A model generated the notes under the pieces. The model was not told the origin of the DNA and made no database searches. It saw only the letters and a program-made list of their open reading frames with translations. This document shows positions 26,356 through 34,524 of a stretch of 48,051 bases of DNA, piece by piece (position 1 is the stretch's first letter; each line of letters opens with the position of its first letter). The position numbers and the translations under genes are program-made. Origin of the DNA: Bacteroidaceae bacterium (GTDB lineage: Bacteria; Bacteroidota; Bacteroidia; Bacteroidales; Bacteroidaceae); the NCBI GenBank assembly GCA_902362595.1, contig CABIXF010000018.1:22018-70068 (forward strand). Reading direction: 5' to 3'.

Positions 26356-26388
26356 GTGTGTTTTTCGTAAGGTTTGAGGTTAAAAAAG

Positions 26389-27324
26389 TTAATAGGCTGA
26401 CCGGTATTTTCCTTCTTCCTTGTCTTCTAGTATGTTCAGGTAAGAGGCATACCGCGATTCGCTGATGTAGTGGTTTTCCACGGCTTCACGTACGGCGCAA
26501 CCCGGTTCATGCCGGTGGGTACAGTTCCCGTATTTGCAGTGCGCGGAAAACTCGAATATTTCCTTGAAGTAGTGTCCCACTTCCTCGTCCTTCATGTCGA
26601 AGGTGCCGAAACCCTTGATGCCCGGGGTGTCAATTATGTAGCCGTCGCCCGCTACAGAGAACATTTCAGAGAAAGTGGTAGTGTGCATGCCTTTGTTGTG
26701 TGCCGTGGATATTTCGCCGGTTTTGACATTCTGTTCCGGCAGGATGGCATTGATTAAGGTCGATTTTCCTACGCCGGAATGGCCGGAGAACAAGGTTACT
26801 TTTCCTTGCAGGGCCTGTTTGATTTCCTCTATTCCAGTGCCTTCCAGCGCCGAAATTTGGTAGCAGGGGTATCCGATGTGGGTGTACAGGTGAATCAGTC
26901 CCTCCAGGTAATGCAATTCCTCTTCTGTATAGCGGTCCACTTTGTTAAATACCAGGCAGACTGGTACGCGATACGCTTCTGCCGAGGCCAGGAAACGGTC
27001 GATGAATATGGTGGAAGTTTCCGGATAGTTCACCGTGACCACCAGCATGCACTGGTCCAGATTGGCTGCGATGATGTGTGATTGTTTGGACAGGTTGGAA
27101 GAACGGCGGATGATGTAGTTTTTCCGGTCTTCAATTTCGGTAATGAATGCGGTTCCTTCCGCATTGACATTGATTTGTACCCGGTCGCCCACGGCGATAG
27201 GGTTTGTGCTGCGTATTCCTTTCAGGCGGAAATTTCCTTTTATCTTACACTCAATTAGCTTTCCCTCGTCCGTTTTGACCAGATACCAGCTTCCTGTATT
27301 TTTAATGACCAGACCTTTTTCCAA
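26389..27324 (-). CDS. rsgA: Ribosome small subunit-dependent GTPase RsgA, TTG start
   Basis: The 311-residue protein has an N-terminal OB fold (about 1-70), then a circularly permuted GTPase: NKVD near 126-129, then [14 protein letters not shown], then DTPGIKGFG. The C-terminal zinc site is [14 protein letters not shown]. It checks late 30S subunit maturation. The conserved N-terminus ([20 protein letters not shown]) is preceded by TTG at 27324-27322 and no in-frame ATG lies close, so TTG is the likely start. A frr terminator ends only 14 bp upstream, leaving little room for a normal promoter. Confidence 0.93.
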   Translation of the reverse strand: MEKGLVIKNTGSWYLVKTDEGKLIECKIKGNFRLKGIRSTNPIAVGDRVQINVNAEGTAFITEIEDRKNYIIRRSSNLSKQSHIIAANLDQCMLVVTVNYPETSTIFIDRFLASAEAYRVPVCLVFNKVDRYTEEELHYLEGLIHLYTHIGYPCYQISALEGTGIEEIKQALQGKVTLFSGHSGVGKSTLINAILPEQNVKTGEISTAHNKGMHTTTFSEMFSVAGDGYIIDTPGIKGFGTFDMKDEEVGHYFKEIFEFSAHCKYGNCTHRHEPGCAVREAVENHYISESRYASYLNILEDKEEGKYRSAY

Positions 27325-27337
27325 TAGATGTAAATTT

Positions 27338-27381
27338 AAAAAAAGAGGAGGGAAGAAATCCTGACGGTTCCCTCTCTCCTC
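27338..27381 (-). terminator. Intrinsic terminator after frr
   Basis: On the minus strand GAGGAGAGAGGGAA (27381 to 27368) pairs, with a small bulge, to TTCCCTCCTC (27354 to 27345), followed by TTTTTTT (27344 to 27338). It lies 19 bp past the frr stop and 14 bp before the rsgA start. Confidence 0.8.
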
Positions 27382-27399
27382 CTATGGGGTGAATAAAAT

Positions 27400-27960
27400 T
27401 TATACTGTCATGATTTCTTTGTCTTTGGCAGCCAGCATGTCGTCAATCTGCTTGATGTACTTGTCGTGTACTTTCTGCAATTTGGCTTCAGCGTTTTTCT
27501 GCTCGTCTTCCGGCATACCGTCTTTTACGGCCTTTTTCAGGGCGTCGATGGCATCGCGGCGTGCGTTGCGGATGCTTACCTTGGCAGTTTCTCCTTCACC
27601 TTTGCACTGCTTGCTCAGCTGTTTACGGCGTTCCTCAGTCAATGGCGGAATACCCAGACGGATGATTTCACCGTTGTTTTCCGGCATGATACCCAGTTCA
27701 GAGTCGATAATTGCCTTTTCAATGATGCGGAACATGCTCTTGTCCCACGGCTTGATGGCAATGCTGCGCGCGTCGGGAGTAGTCACTGCGGCTACGTTGT
27801 TGATGGGCACCATGCTTCCGTAAGAGTCTACGCGGATACCGTCCAGCAGACGTACGTCGGCTTTTCCGGCACGGATGTGGGCCAGCGCGTCTTCCAGGTA
27901 CATGATTGCCATATCCATTTTCTCTTCAGCTTCGCTGATAATTGTTTTAGAATCTGCCAT
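27400..27960 (-). CDS. frr: Ribosome recycling factor
   Basis: The 186-residue length is normal for the family. Recognisable parts are [22 protein letters not shown] in the N-terminal helix and loop, [16 protein letters not shown] and [20 protein letters not shown]. It splits ribosomes after termination together with EF-G. It has a good own promoter at 28012-28043 and a terminator at 27338-27381. In many bacteria frr lies next to pyrH; here the two are near but split by a histidine-phosphatase gene on the other strand. Confidence 0.97.
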   Translation of the reverse strand: MADSKTIISEAEEKMDMAIMYLEDALAHIRAGKADVRLLDGIRVDSYGSMVPINNVAAVTTPDARSIAIKPWDKSMFRIIEKAIIDSELGIMPENNGEIIRLGIPPLTEERRKQLSKQCKGEGETAKVSIRNARRDAIDALKKAVKDGMPEDEQKNAEAKLQKVHDKYIKQIDDMLAAKDKEIMTV

Positions 27961-28011
27961 ATATTTCTTACATTTATAGGTTTTATATTCTCTGATAAGT
28001 ATTTATGTGAA

Positions 28012-28043
28012 CAAAAATAAGCTATTTTTTATTCTCATGCAAT
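28012..28043 (-). promoter_or_regulatory. Bacteroides-type promoter of frr
   Basis: On the minus strand ATTG (28043 to 28040) and TATTTTTG (28019 to 28012) are exactly 20 bp apart. The -7 box is exact and the -33 box matches 3 of 4. The leader before the frr ATG at 27960 would be about 45 nt. Confidence 0.65.
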
Positions 28044-28096
28044 ACTTCGGAACATAAGTTTGTGTCTGTTTGGCTCGAAACTTGCCGGAAACTTCT

Positions 28097-28104
28097 TATC
28101 TTTG
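28097..28104 (+). promoter_or_regulatory. Bacteroides -7 promoter box of the histidine phosphatase gene
   Basis: TATCTTTG at 28097-28104 is an exact -7 match, 27 bp before the ATG at 28132. The nearest TTTG (28069-28072) is 24 bp upstream, longer than the usual spacing. Confidence 0.5.
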
Positions 28105-28131
28105 TTTGTCAACTTAATAGCAGCACGGTTT

Positions 28132-28656
28132 ATGATTACAGTTTATTTGGCCCGTCATGGACAGACGGAGGAGAATTTGAGTCGGATTTTTCAGGGGCAT
28201 TTACCTGGTACATTGACGGAAGAAGGCAAACAGCAGGCCGTGGAACTGGGGCAGACCTTGCGTGAGATTCCGTTGGATGCCGTGGTGAGCAGCGACTTGC
28301 AGCGGGTGGTGGATACGGTACGGCTGGCCGTGGGCGACCGGCACCTGCCGTGGCAGCAGACGACTTTGCTGCGGGAAATCGACTGGGGACCGTGGACCGG
28401 ACTGACGGTGGGGAGTGTGGATTTGAGTCATCCGCCTGCCGGGGTAGAGACCCCTCAGATGTTGTACGACCGTGCGGGAACTTTTCTGGAGTATCTGTGG
28501 CAGCATTATGACGGCCAGCGGGTGCTGGTCGTGGCGCACGGGCAAATCAACCGCTGCCTGGAGGCCCGGATGAAAGGGGTAGCATTGGACGACCTTCGCA
28601 CGATTCCCTTGATGAAAAATGCGGAATTCCACCGTTATGAACTGGCGGGTGAGTAA
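28132..28656 (+). CDS. Histidine phosphatase family (phosphoglycerate mutase-like) protein
   Basis: The 174-residue protein has the catalytic RHG motif at 8-10 (YLARHGQTEENLSRIFQGHL), the acidic general-acid region REIDWGPWTG and the second histidine in VVAHGQINR. It is shorter than classical phosphoglycerate mutase and fits a cobC/PhoE-like phosphatase. The substrate is unknown. The frame is open upstream to a TTG at 28060, but the ATG at 28132 starts the conserved strand and follows a promoter box at 28097. It is the only plus-strand gene in this stretch and ends at a shared terminator with pyrH. Confidence 0.88.
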   Translation: MITVYLARHGQTEENLSRIFQGHLPGTLTEEGKQQAVELGQTLREIPLDAVVSSDLQRVVDTVRLAVGDRHLPWQQTTLLREIDWGPWTGLTVGSVDLSHPPAGVETPQMLYDRAGTFLEYLWQHYDGQRVLVVAHGQINRCLEARMKGVALDDLRTIPLMKNAEFHRYELAGE

Positions 28657-28662
28657 ATAAAA

Positions 28663-28697
28663 ACGGCAAGGAGCAGTCGTAGACCGCAGCTTGCCGT
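28663..28697. terminator. Terminator between histidine phosphatase gene and pyrH
   Basis: ACGGCAAG (28663-28670) and CTTGCCGT (28690-28697) form a perfect 8-bp stem with a 19-nt loop. A-rich sequence precedes it and CATTTTAT follows. It lies between convergent genes and may serve both. Confidence 0.65.
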
Positions 28698-28728
28698 CAT
28701 TTTATAGAATAGAAAAGGGTTGGGATAA

Positions 28729-29439
28729 TCAGTTGTGTACCAGTGTACCGATATTTTCGCCCGACATCACTTTCTTCAGGTTGCCTACGGTATCCATATC
28801 GAATACAATAATCGGCAGGTTGTTTTCCTTGCACATGCAGGTAGCGGTCAGGTCCATTACCTTCAGGCCGCGTGCCAGTACTTCATCGTACGTAATGTCA
28901 TCGAACTTCGTGGCTGTCGGGTCTTTTTCCGGGTCGGCTGTATAGATACCGTCTACGCGGGTACCTTTCAGCATGACGTCGGCTTCGATTTCAATGCCTC
29001 TCAGTGACGAACCGGTGTCGGTGGTAAAGAACGGATTTCCGGTACCGGCCGACATAATGACTACTTCCCCGTTTTCCATGGCCTCAATGGCTTTCCATTT
29101 GGTATAGAATTCACCAATCGGTTCCATGCGGATAGCCGTCAGTACACGTGCCTTTACGCCGGCAGCCACCAAAGCTGAGCTTAGTCCCAAGCTGTTGATA
29201 ACCGTAGCCAGCATACCCATCTGGTCACCTTTCACGCGGTCAAAGCCTTTTCCGGCTCCCGACAATCCGCGGAAAATGTTACCGCCACCGATGACGATGC
29301 CAATCTGTACGCCCATGTCATGGATTTCCTTGATTTGCTGTGCATATTCGCCCAGCCTTTTTTCGTCAATACCGTATTTTTTTTCTCCCATGAGGCTTTC
29401 GCCGCTGAGTTTTAACAGAATGCGTTTGAATTTTGCCAT
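28729..29439 (-). CDS. pyrH: UMP kinase
   Basis: The 236-residue protein of the amino-acid-kinase fold starts MAKFKRILLKLSGESLMGEK. Further motifs are GIVIGGGNIFRGLSGAGKGF, GTGNPFFTTDTGSSLRGIEI and TCMCKENNLPIIVFDMDTVG. It makes UDP from UMP for pyrimidine nucleotide supply and is a hexamer regulated by UTP/GTP in other bacteria. The frame extends 10 codons upstream to a TTG (29469), but that stretch overlaps the -7 box at 29467-29474, so the ATG at 29439 is chosen. Confidence 0.96.
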   Translation of the reverse strand: MAKFKRILLKLSGESLMGEKKYGIDEKRLGEYAQQIKEIHDMGVQIGIVIGGGNIFRGLSGAGKGFDRVKGDQMGMLATVINSLGLSSALVAAGVKARVLTAIRMEPIGEFYTKWKAIEAMENGEVVIMSAGTGNPFFTTDTGSSLRGIEIEADVMLKGTRVDGIYTADPEKDPTATKFDDITYDEVLARGLKVMDLTATCMCKENNLPIIVFDMDTVGNLKKVMSGENIGTLVHN

Positions 29440-29466
29440 AATCGTAGTTGTTTTATTAGTTTGTAG

Positions 29467-29474
29467 CAAAGTTA
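29467..29474 (-). promoter_or_regulatory. Bacteroides -7 promoter box of pyrH
   Basis: The minus strand reads TAACTTTG, an exact -7 match, 27 bp before the pyrH ATG at 29439. A clear -33 TTTG was not found at the usual distance. Confidence 0.5.
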
Positions 29475-29511
29475 GTAATAATTTCGGATATCTTCCGCTT
29501 TGCGAAAAAAA

Positions 29512-30828
29512 CTATGACAGGGTGTGTAAATCTGTGATTCTCTTCCGGTAAAGGATGATTCCTTGTACGATACCCCGCAGACTCAGGTAGACAATGAAAG
29601 CCATCCAGAGTGCATGGTTTCCTAATGTGTCGTGCAGACTGTAGTAAAGGAGGAAGAAACTGGCCGAGGCAATCCACATGGCACGCAGCATGAGGCGGGT
29701 GGCTGTGGCCCCGATGCAGATACCGTCGAGCAGAAAAGCCGAGAATCCAGCCAGCGGAATGGCCAGTACCCAGTAAATGTATTCTCCGGACGCGGCAATG
29801 ACAGTCGCGTCGTCGGTCAACAGGTTGAGAAAACCTTTTCCTCCCAGTCCGTAGAGCAAGGTAAACAGCAGGGAGAGTGAGATGCCCCATTTGAAAAGAT
29901 GTTTTACGGTTAGTGTCAGTGCCTTGTGGTTCCGGGCTCCGATGTATTTCCCGCTCAGCGCTTCTCCAGCGTAGGCAAATCCATCCATGAAATACGAAAA
30001 GAGGGTGAACAGTTGCATGAGCAAGGCATTGACGGCCAGTACCACATCGCCGTATGCGGCCCCCGTGGAGGTGAAAAAAACAGTTACGGCAATCAGGCAG
30101 AGCGTACGGAAGAAGATGTCTCGGTTCACCTGAAAGAAACGTTTCATTTCGGTTCGGTCGAACAAACCTTTCTGGTGCAGGTACTTTCGTAGCGGACGAT
30201 AGTAGACAAGCCAGAGCAGGCAGGCCATTCCCAGTCCCGCATATTGTGCTACAAGGGTGCCGAGGGCCACACCTTCCACTTTCATGCCGAGGGAGAAGAC
30301 GAAAAATAGACTGGCGGCAATGTTGACAATATTCTGGGTGAGGGCGATGAACATCGGGAAACGGGAGTTCTGCATGCCGATGTACCAGCCGGTAAAGCCG
30401 TAGAGTCCCAGCGTGGCCGGAGCTCCCCAGATGCAGATATGGAAATAGAGCGTGGCCAATTTTTCCACCTCCTCACTGGTGTCCATGAAGATAAAAGCCA
30501 GGCTGCGGATGGGGAATTGCAAGATCAGCAGGGCAAGGGCCAGTAGCAGACTGATGCTCAGCGAGCGGAGCAGGATTCGGGTAGATTCCTGCAAGTCGTG
30601 TCGGCCGTAGGCTTGGGCAGTGAGTCCTCCCGTTCCCATGCGGAGGAAGCCGAAGAGCCAGTAAATCATATTGAACAGCATGCCTCCCACAGCGATGGCT
30701 CCGATGTAGGAAGCTGCTCCCAGATGGCCTACAATGCTGACGTCAATCAATCCCAGCAGGGGGACGGTGATGTTGGAAACGATGGAGGGCAGGGCAATGT
30801 GCAGAATCTGTCTGTCGGTCGTCTTCAT
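29512..30828 (-). CDS. MATE-family efflux transporter
   Basis: The 438-residue protein has about twelve membrane helices in two homologous halves (IALPSIVSNITVPLLGLIDV at the start; repeats such as GFLRMGTGGLTAQAYGR and LSGKYIGARNHKALT). It belongs to the DinF-like branch of multidrug and toxic compound extrusion transporters, driven by sodium or protons. The substrate is unknown. Its ATG overlaps the birA stop by 4 bp (30825-30828), so it is translated from the yraN-birA mRNA. Confidence 0.93.
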   Translation of the reverse strand: MKTTDRQILHIALPSIVSNITVPLLGLIDVSIVGHLGAASYIGAIAVGGMLFNMIYWLFGFLRMGTGGLTAQAYGRHDLQESTRILLRSLSISLLLALALLILQFPIRSLAFIFMDTSEEVEKLATLYFHICIWGAPATLGLYGFTGWYIGMQNSRFPMFIALTQNIVNIAASLFFVFSLGMKVEGVALGTLVAQYAGLGMACLLWLVYYRPLRKYLHQKGLFDRTEMKRFFQVNRDIFFRTLCLIAVTVFFTSTGAAYGDVVLAVNALLMQLFTLFSYFMDGFAYAGEALSGKYIGARNHKALTLTVKHLFKWGISLSLLFTLLYGLGGKGFLNLLTDDATVIAASGEYIYWVLAIPLAGFSAFLLDGICIGATATRLMLRAMWIASASFFLLYYSLHDTLGNHALWMAFIVYLSLRGIVQGIILYRKRITDLHTLS

Positions 30829-31562
30829 AAGATGTATTCCACTTCCTTGAATAAATAGCCTCTTTGTTGTCCTTGCGCGTCTTCCAGTATCAGGCGTCCG
30901 CTGGGCTCGATGTCCACGATGCGTGCCTGGAACTGTCCGTCCTTGTCCTGATACGGATGCATTCCCTCCTTGCGGTAGAGGGCTTCCTTGTAACGTGTTT
31001 CCAGTAGGTCGGTCTGTCCTTCCTTCAGCCGTTGATAATAGTAGGTAACCTTGTCCATGATTTGTGCCAGTATTTCACGGATGTCATACTGGTTGCCCGT
31101 AATCTGGCACAAGGAGATGGGGTTGGGGGCATCGCTGTAGAAGCGTTCCTGGTTCAGATTGACCCCGGTGCCCGAGATGGAACGGCTGATGTGGATACCG
31201 GTCAGGTCGTTTTCAATCAGGGTGCCGCAAATCTTTTGGTCTCTCCAGTAGATATCGTTGGGCCATTTGATGGAGATGCCTTCCGTATAGCTGGACAGCA
31301 CGTCATACAGGGCCAGGGCCGTGACTTGTGAGAGGTAGAACTGGCGGTGTGCCTCCAGAAAGTCCGGATACAGCACAAAGCTGAAGAGCAGGTTCTTGCC
31401 TGCTTCCGATTCCCAGCTGTTGCCACGCTGTCCGCGTCCGGCCGACTGGAAAGATGAATATACGCTGGTCAGTTCCGGATATGGTTGCGCATTGCAAAGG
31501 TCCGCCAAGTAGGAATTGGTAGAAGTGGTTTCTGCCAATACGATAGGTTCAGGATATTTCAT
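30825..31562 (-). CDS. birA: Biotin-[acetyl-CoA carboxylase] ligase, monofunctional
   Basis: The 245-residue protein has the ligase motifs ETTSTNSYLADL, SAGRGQRGNSWES and KWPNDIYW, with a short C-terminal SH3-like part. It attaches biotin to the carboxyl-carrier protein using ATP. It lacks the N-terminal winged-helix domain of the E. coli repressor, so it should not control biotin genes. It lies 17 bp after the YraN-like gene and overlaps the MATE gene by 4 bp. Confidence 0.95.
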   Translation of the reverse strand: MKYPEPIVLAETTSTNSYLADLCNAQPYPELTSVYSSFQSAGRGQRGNSWESEAGKNLLFSFVLYPDFLEAHRQFYLSQVTALALYDVLSSYTEGISIKWPNDIYWRDQKICGTLIENDLTGIHISRSISGTGVNLNQERFYSDAPNPISLCQITGNQYDIREILAQIMDKVTYYYQRLKEGQTDLLETRYKEALYRKEGMHPYQDKDGQFQARIVDIEPSGRLILEDAQGQQRGYLFKEVEYIL

Positions 31563-31579
31563 GAGTCTTTATGCATTAA

Positions 31580-31948
31580 TTAGTTCCACACAGGAGGGAA
31601 GAAAGCCTCTTCGATGTGTTCAATCTGGAAAGGAGGCTGCATTCCCACCACGGTAATGAGGTCGAAGCGGACGGGAAGGTCGAGGGCGAATTTCCGGACA
31701 TACGCATCGGCAGAAGCCACGATACTCCGTATTTTCCGGTTGTCCACCGCTTCTTCCGGATGGCCGAAACGGTTGTCCCTTCTGGTTTTCACTTCCACAA
31801 TGACTAAGGTACCGTCTTTTTGGGCCACGATGTCCAAATCCCGGTGTCCGGAATGCCAGTCCCGGTGTCTGATTTCATATCCTTTTTCAGTCAGATAAGC
31901 CACTGCGGCAGCTTCTCCTTCTTTTCCCAGTTCATTATGTAGTGCCAT
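31580..31948 (-). CDS. YraN/UPF0102-family predicted nuclease-fold protein
   Basis: The protein (122 residues from the ATG at 31948) shows the UPF0102 pattern: NELGKEGEAAAVAYLTEKGY, then HRDWHSGHRDLDIVAQKDGT, then VIVEVKTRR. These are the D and E-x-K residues of a restriction-endonuclease-like fold. The role is unsettled; relatives sit near DNA-processing genes. A longer start (ATG at 31975) would add nine residues (MRIFAKKRK); the shorter start fits the family N-terminus better. It heads the operon with birA and the MATE gene. Confidence 0.9.
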   Translation of the reverse strand: MALHNELGKEGEAAAVAYLTEKGYEIRHRDWHSGHRDLDIVAQKDGTLVIVEVKTRRDNRFGHPEEAVDNRKIRSIVASADAYVRKFALDLPVRFDLITVVGMQPPFQIEHIEEAFFPPVWN

Positions 31949-32004
31949 TTTCCGCTTTTTTGCAAAAATACGCATTTTTATGCTTCAATTTTAACGGAAT
32001 ACGC

Positions 32005-32012
32005 TAATTTTG
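32005..32012 (+). promoter_or_regulatory. Bacteroides -7 promoter box before the small-protein/tadA pair
   Basis: TAATTTTG at 32005-32012 is an exact -7 match. It ends only 8 bp before the ATG at 32021, so the mRNA would be almost leaderless there, or a later start is used. No clear TTTG lies 20 bp upstream. Confidence 0.4.
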
Positions 32013-32020
32013 CAGGACAA

Positions 32021-32254
32021 ATGGTAAATAGCGGGAAAAAAAGAAAGAAAGTGCCAGTTAGCAATCCTCCCCGTCGTCAGCGGATGGTTTGCTTGATGAG
32101 CGAAGAAGAGGTGCGGATTGTGGACCGTTATCTGGAAAAATACCAGATAACCAACAAGGCACGCTGGCTTCGCGAGACGGTCTTGTCTTTTATCCATCAG
32201 AATATGGAAGATGATTATCCCACGCTTTTCAAGGAACATGATATGCGCAGATAA
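32021..32254 (+). CDS. Small conserved-looking basic protein upstream of tadA
   Basis: The 77-residue product has a basic N-terminal tail (KKRKKVPVSNPPRRQR) and then a compact helical part, MSEEEVRIVDRYLEKYQITN followed by KARWLRETVLSFIHQN. The pattern of a short strand followed by two helices (RMVCLMSEEEVRIVDRYLE) resembles ribbon-helix-helix DNA-binding proteins, but I do not recognise a named family. It ends 4 bp before the tadA ATG, so the two are probably co-transcribed. A shorter start at the ATG 32084 (MVCLMSEEEV) is possible, given the promoter box just upstream of 32021. Confidence 0.65.
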   Translation: MVNSGKKRKKVPVSNPPRRQRMVCLMSEEEVRIVDRYLEKYQITNKARWLRETVLSFIHQNMEDDYPTLFKEHDMRR

Positions 32255-32258
32255 ACCG

Positions 32259-32693
32259 ATGGCAGACGATTCTTTTTACATGAAACAAGCACTGGCTGAG
32301 GCTGTACGGGCCGCAGACAGGGGAGAGGTACCTGTAGGGGCTGTGGTGGTCTGCCGGGACCGCATCATTGCGCGTGCGCATAACCTGACCGAGACCTTGC
32401 ACGATGTGACGGCTCATGCGGAAATGCAGGCGGTGACGGCGGCGGCCAATGCATTGGGGGCGAAATACCTGAATGATTGTACGTTGTATGTCACGGTGGA
32501 ACCCTGCGTGATGTGCGCAGGAGCGATTGCCTGGGCACAAGTAGGTCGTCTTGTGTTCGGGGCGGAAGACGAGAAAAGAGGTTACCAGCGGTATGCGCCG
32601 CAAGCCTTGCATCCTAAGACGGTAGTCGTGAAAGGAGTGTTGTCCGACGAGTGTGCCGGACTGATGAAAGACTTCTTCCGGAAAAGAAGATGA
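32259..32693 (+). CDS. tadA: tRNA-specific adenosine(34) deaminase
   Basis: The 144-residue protein has the zinc deaminase motifs TAHAEMQAV (H53, E55) and EPCVMCAGAI (C83, C86), and the TadA-type C-terminal GYQRYAPQ and KDFFRKRR. It converts A34 to inosine in tRNA-Arg(ACG). The ATG at 32259 is chosen over an upstream in-frame start (32211) that would overlap the small protein gene by 44 bp and add a non-conserved leader. It converges with the DUF4834 gene, with only 6 bp between their stop codons. Confidence 0.94.
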   Translation: MADDSFYMKQALAEAVRAADRGEVPVGAVVVCRDRIIARAHNLTETLHDVTAHAEMQAVTAAANALGAKYLNDCTLYVTVEPCVMCAGAIAWAQVGRLVFGAEDEKRGYQRYAPQALHPKTVVVKGVLSDECAGLMKDFFRKRR

Positions 32694-32699
32694 AATGTT

Positions 32700-32978
32700 T
32701 TATTTGATTTCTTCAAAATCCACGTATTCTCCTTCTTCTTTGTCAAAAATCTTTTTCCGTCGTCGTACGGAGGTATTTCCTTCGTTGGAATAAGCATCGA
32801 AGGAATCTTCCTGTGGCTGACTGGAACTGGAGGTATAAGTGGTCCGTTGGGCAGAGCCGTTGCGTTGCATGCGTCGTTTGAATCCGAATATCATGCCGAT
32901 GACTCTGGACAGGATGAAGAGTCCGATGAGCAGGACAACCAGTATGATGAAAAATATAAAGCCTAGAATATGGAACAT
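32700..32978 (-). CDS. DUF4834-family small membrane protein
   Basis: The 92-residue protein has one strong N-terminal membrane helix (ILGFIFFIILVVLLIGLFIL, 4-23) and a hydrophilic, Ser/Gln-rich tail ending in the acidic KEEGEYVDFEEIK. This matches the DUF4834 pattern of Bacteroidales as I recall it. The function is unknown. It follows pssA by 53 bp in the same direction and probably shares its transcript. Confidence 0.8.
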   Translation of the reverse strand: MFHILGFIFFIILVVLLIGLFILSRVIGMIFGFKRRMQRNGSAQRTTYTSSSSQPQEDSFDAYSNEGNTSVRRRKKIFDKEEGEYVDFEEIK

Positions 32979-33031
32979 TTTCTTTCGTTTTTAATTTAGA
33001 TGGAACAAAAAACGTGCCACAATTTCCCCAT

Positions 33032-33736
33032 CTATTTTTTGCGTGTCAGTAAGGATAAAAGAATGTACCATACGATGACAGCTGCGAATCCGCTCAACTG
33101 GAAGATAATCAGCAGTGGAATGCTGACAATCAGGAAGATATAACTTATCTTGTTGTGTCCCCATGACAAATCTTTAAACTTCAGGGAGAACATGGGCAGT
33201 TCGGCTACCAGCAACAATGACATGACAATTACCAGGATGAAGAGGTACAGGGCATTGAAGCTGTCGGAAATAAGAAAATCGTGTGCCCCTACGGTCAGTG
33301 AGCCCCAGAACAAGGCGTTGGCAGGGGTTGGCATGCCGATGAACGAGCTGGTCTGACGTTCGTCCAGGTTGAATTTAGCCAGTCGGAGGGCAGAAAATAC
33401 AGCAATCAGAAAGGCCGTGTAGGGCATGAGTCCCGATAACGGAAGGAGAAAATCCGGATAATGCACCTCCTTGAACAGGGAGAAAGCAATGGCGGCCGGA
33501 GCCAGTCCGAAGGTAATGTCATCGGCCAGCGAGTCCAGCTCTTTCCCGATGGGAGAGGATACATGCAACAGACGGGCTGTCATTCCGTCGAAGAAATCGA
33601 ACACCGCTCCCAGTACGATGAAAAGCAGTGCCCATTCGTATTTGCTATGAAAAGCCATGTAACAGGCTATGCATCCACAAAACAGATTACAACTGGTAAT
33701 CGTGTTAGGAATATTTCGGATAATCGCGTGAGCCAT
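33032..33736 (-). CDS. pssA: CDP-diacylglycerol-serine O-phosphatidyltransferase
   Basis: The 234-residue membrane protein carries the CDP-alcohol phosphatidyltransferase motif DG-x2-AR-x8-G-x3-D-x3-D exactly (D50 to D72: DGMTAR, then GKELDSLAD). Several membrane helices follow. It makes phosphatidylserine from CDP-diacylglycerol and serine. It lies 35 bp after psd, whose product turns phosphatidylserine into phosphatidylethanolamine, so the two steps are encoded together. Confidence 0.95.
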   Translation of the reverse strand: MAHAIIRNIPNTITSCNLFCGCIACYMAFHSKYEWALLFIVLGAVFDFFDGMTARLLHVSSPIGKELDSLADDITFGLAPAAIAFSLFKEVHYPDFLLPLSGLMPYTAFLIAVFSALRLAKFNLDERQTSSFIGMPTPANALFWGSLTVGAHDFLISDSFNALYLFILVIVMSLLLVAELPMFSLKFKDLSWGHNKISYIFLIVSIPLLIIFQLSGFAAVIVWYILLSLLTRKK

Positions 33737-33771
33737 GATGCTATATAAATAAGGTATATACTATTTTTTGA

Positions 33772-34467
33772 TTAGGGCAAACGGGCAATCACTGTTTCAT
33801 TGCCGGTTGTTTTCTGTCCCATAGTCACACAGACTTCTGTACCTAATGGCAGATACACATCCACCCGCGACCCGAATTTGATGAATCCCATGTGTTCGTC
33901 AATGTAACAATCCTCTCCCGGTACCGCATAAGTGACAATGCGTCGCGCCACCGCACCCGCAATCTGACGGGCCATGACGGTATGGCCTTCCGGTGTATCG
34001 ATAACGACCATTGAACGTTCGTTTTCCGTGCTGGCTTTCGGAAGCCAGGCTTTCATGAAGCGTCCGTTATGATGGTCTACATGCTTCACCACTCCATCTA
34101 CTGGATACCAGTTGGCATGTACGTTGGTGATGTCCATAAAGATGGAAATCATCAGGCGGCGGTCATGGAAGTATTCATATTCATCCACTTCTTCAATGAC
34201 TACTACACGTCCGTCGGCCGGTGCCACTACCATTTTTTCCGTGTCACCTTTGAACAAGCGTATCGGACAACGGAAGAAATTAACCATCAGTCCATAGACA
34301 ATGAGGCTTGCAATAGCTACTATATAGAATGGTATCTTACACTCAATTCCCCAATACAAAGCGGTATTTATAAGGAGTAATAAGATTGCACCGGTAATCA
34401 GAATGTGAGTTCCTTCGTGATGGAGGCGGATTTTTTTAAGTTTCTTTATTCTGTTCATTCGGGTCAT
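33772..34467 (-). CDS. psd: Phosphatidylserine decarboxylase proenzyme
   Basis: The 231-residue protein is the short bacterial Psd form. It has two N-terminal membrane helices (about 20-60), the central [16 protein letters not shown] motif and the self-cleavage site [11 protein letters not shown], where S200 becomes the pyruvoyl group. It makes phosphatidylethanolamine from phosphatidylserine. It heads the psd-pssA-DUF4834 operon and is preceded by a good promoter at 34493-34524. A start three codons later (MNRIKKLKK) is also possible. Confidence 0.96.
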   Translation of the reverse strand: MTRMNRIKKLKKIRLHHEGTHILITGAILLLLINTALYWGIECKIPFYIVAIASLIVYGLMVNFFRCPIRLFKGDTEKMVVAPADGRVVVIEEVDEYEYFHDRRLMISIFMDITNVHANWYPVDGVVKHVDHHNGRFMKAWLPKASTENERSMVVIDTPEGHTVMARQIAGAVARRIVTYAVPGEDCYIDEHMGFIKFGSRVDVYLPLGTEVCVTMGQKTTGNETVIARLP

Positions 34468-34492
34468 AACAAAGTTGAATGTTTTTATCGTG

Positions 34493-34524
34493 CGAAGATA
34501 GGGCTATTTTAAGAACTCTGCAAA
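34493..34524 (-). promoter_or_regulatory. Bacteroides-type promoter of psd
   Basis: On the minus strand TTTG (34524 to 34521) and TATCTTCG (34500 to 34493) are 20 bp apart; the -7 box matches 7 of 8 (5 of the 6 fixed bases). The start would be near 34486, giving a leader of about 18 nt. Confidence 0.6.

Noticed and set aside
28060..28131. N-terminal extension of the histidine phosphatase (TTG start, 24 residues)
   Set aside because: It spans the -7 promoter box at 28097-28104, and the conserved protein starts at the ATG 28132.
29440..29469. Ten-residue N-terminal extension of PyrH (TTG start)
   Set aside because: It overlaps the pyrH -7 box, and the family N-terminus starts at the ATG at 29439.
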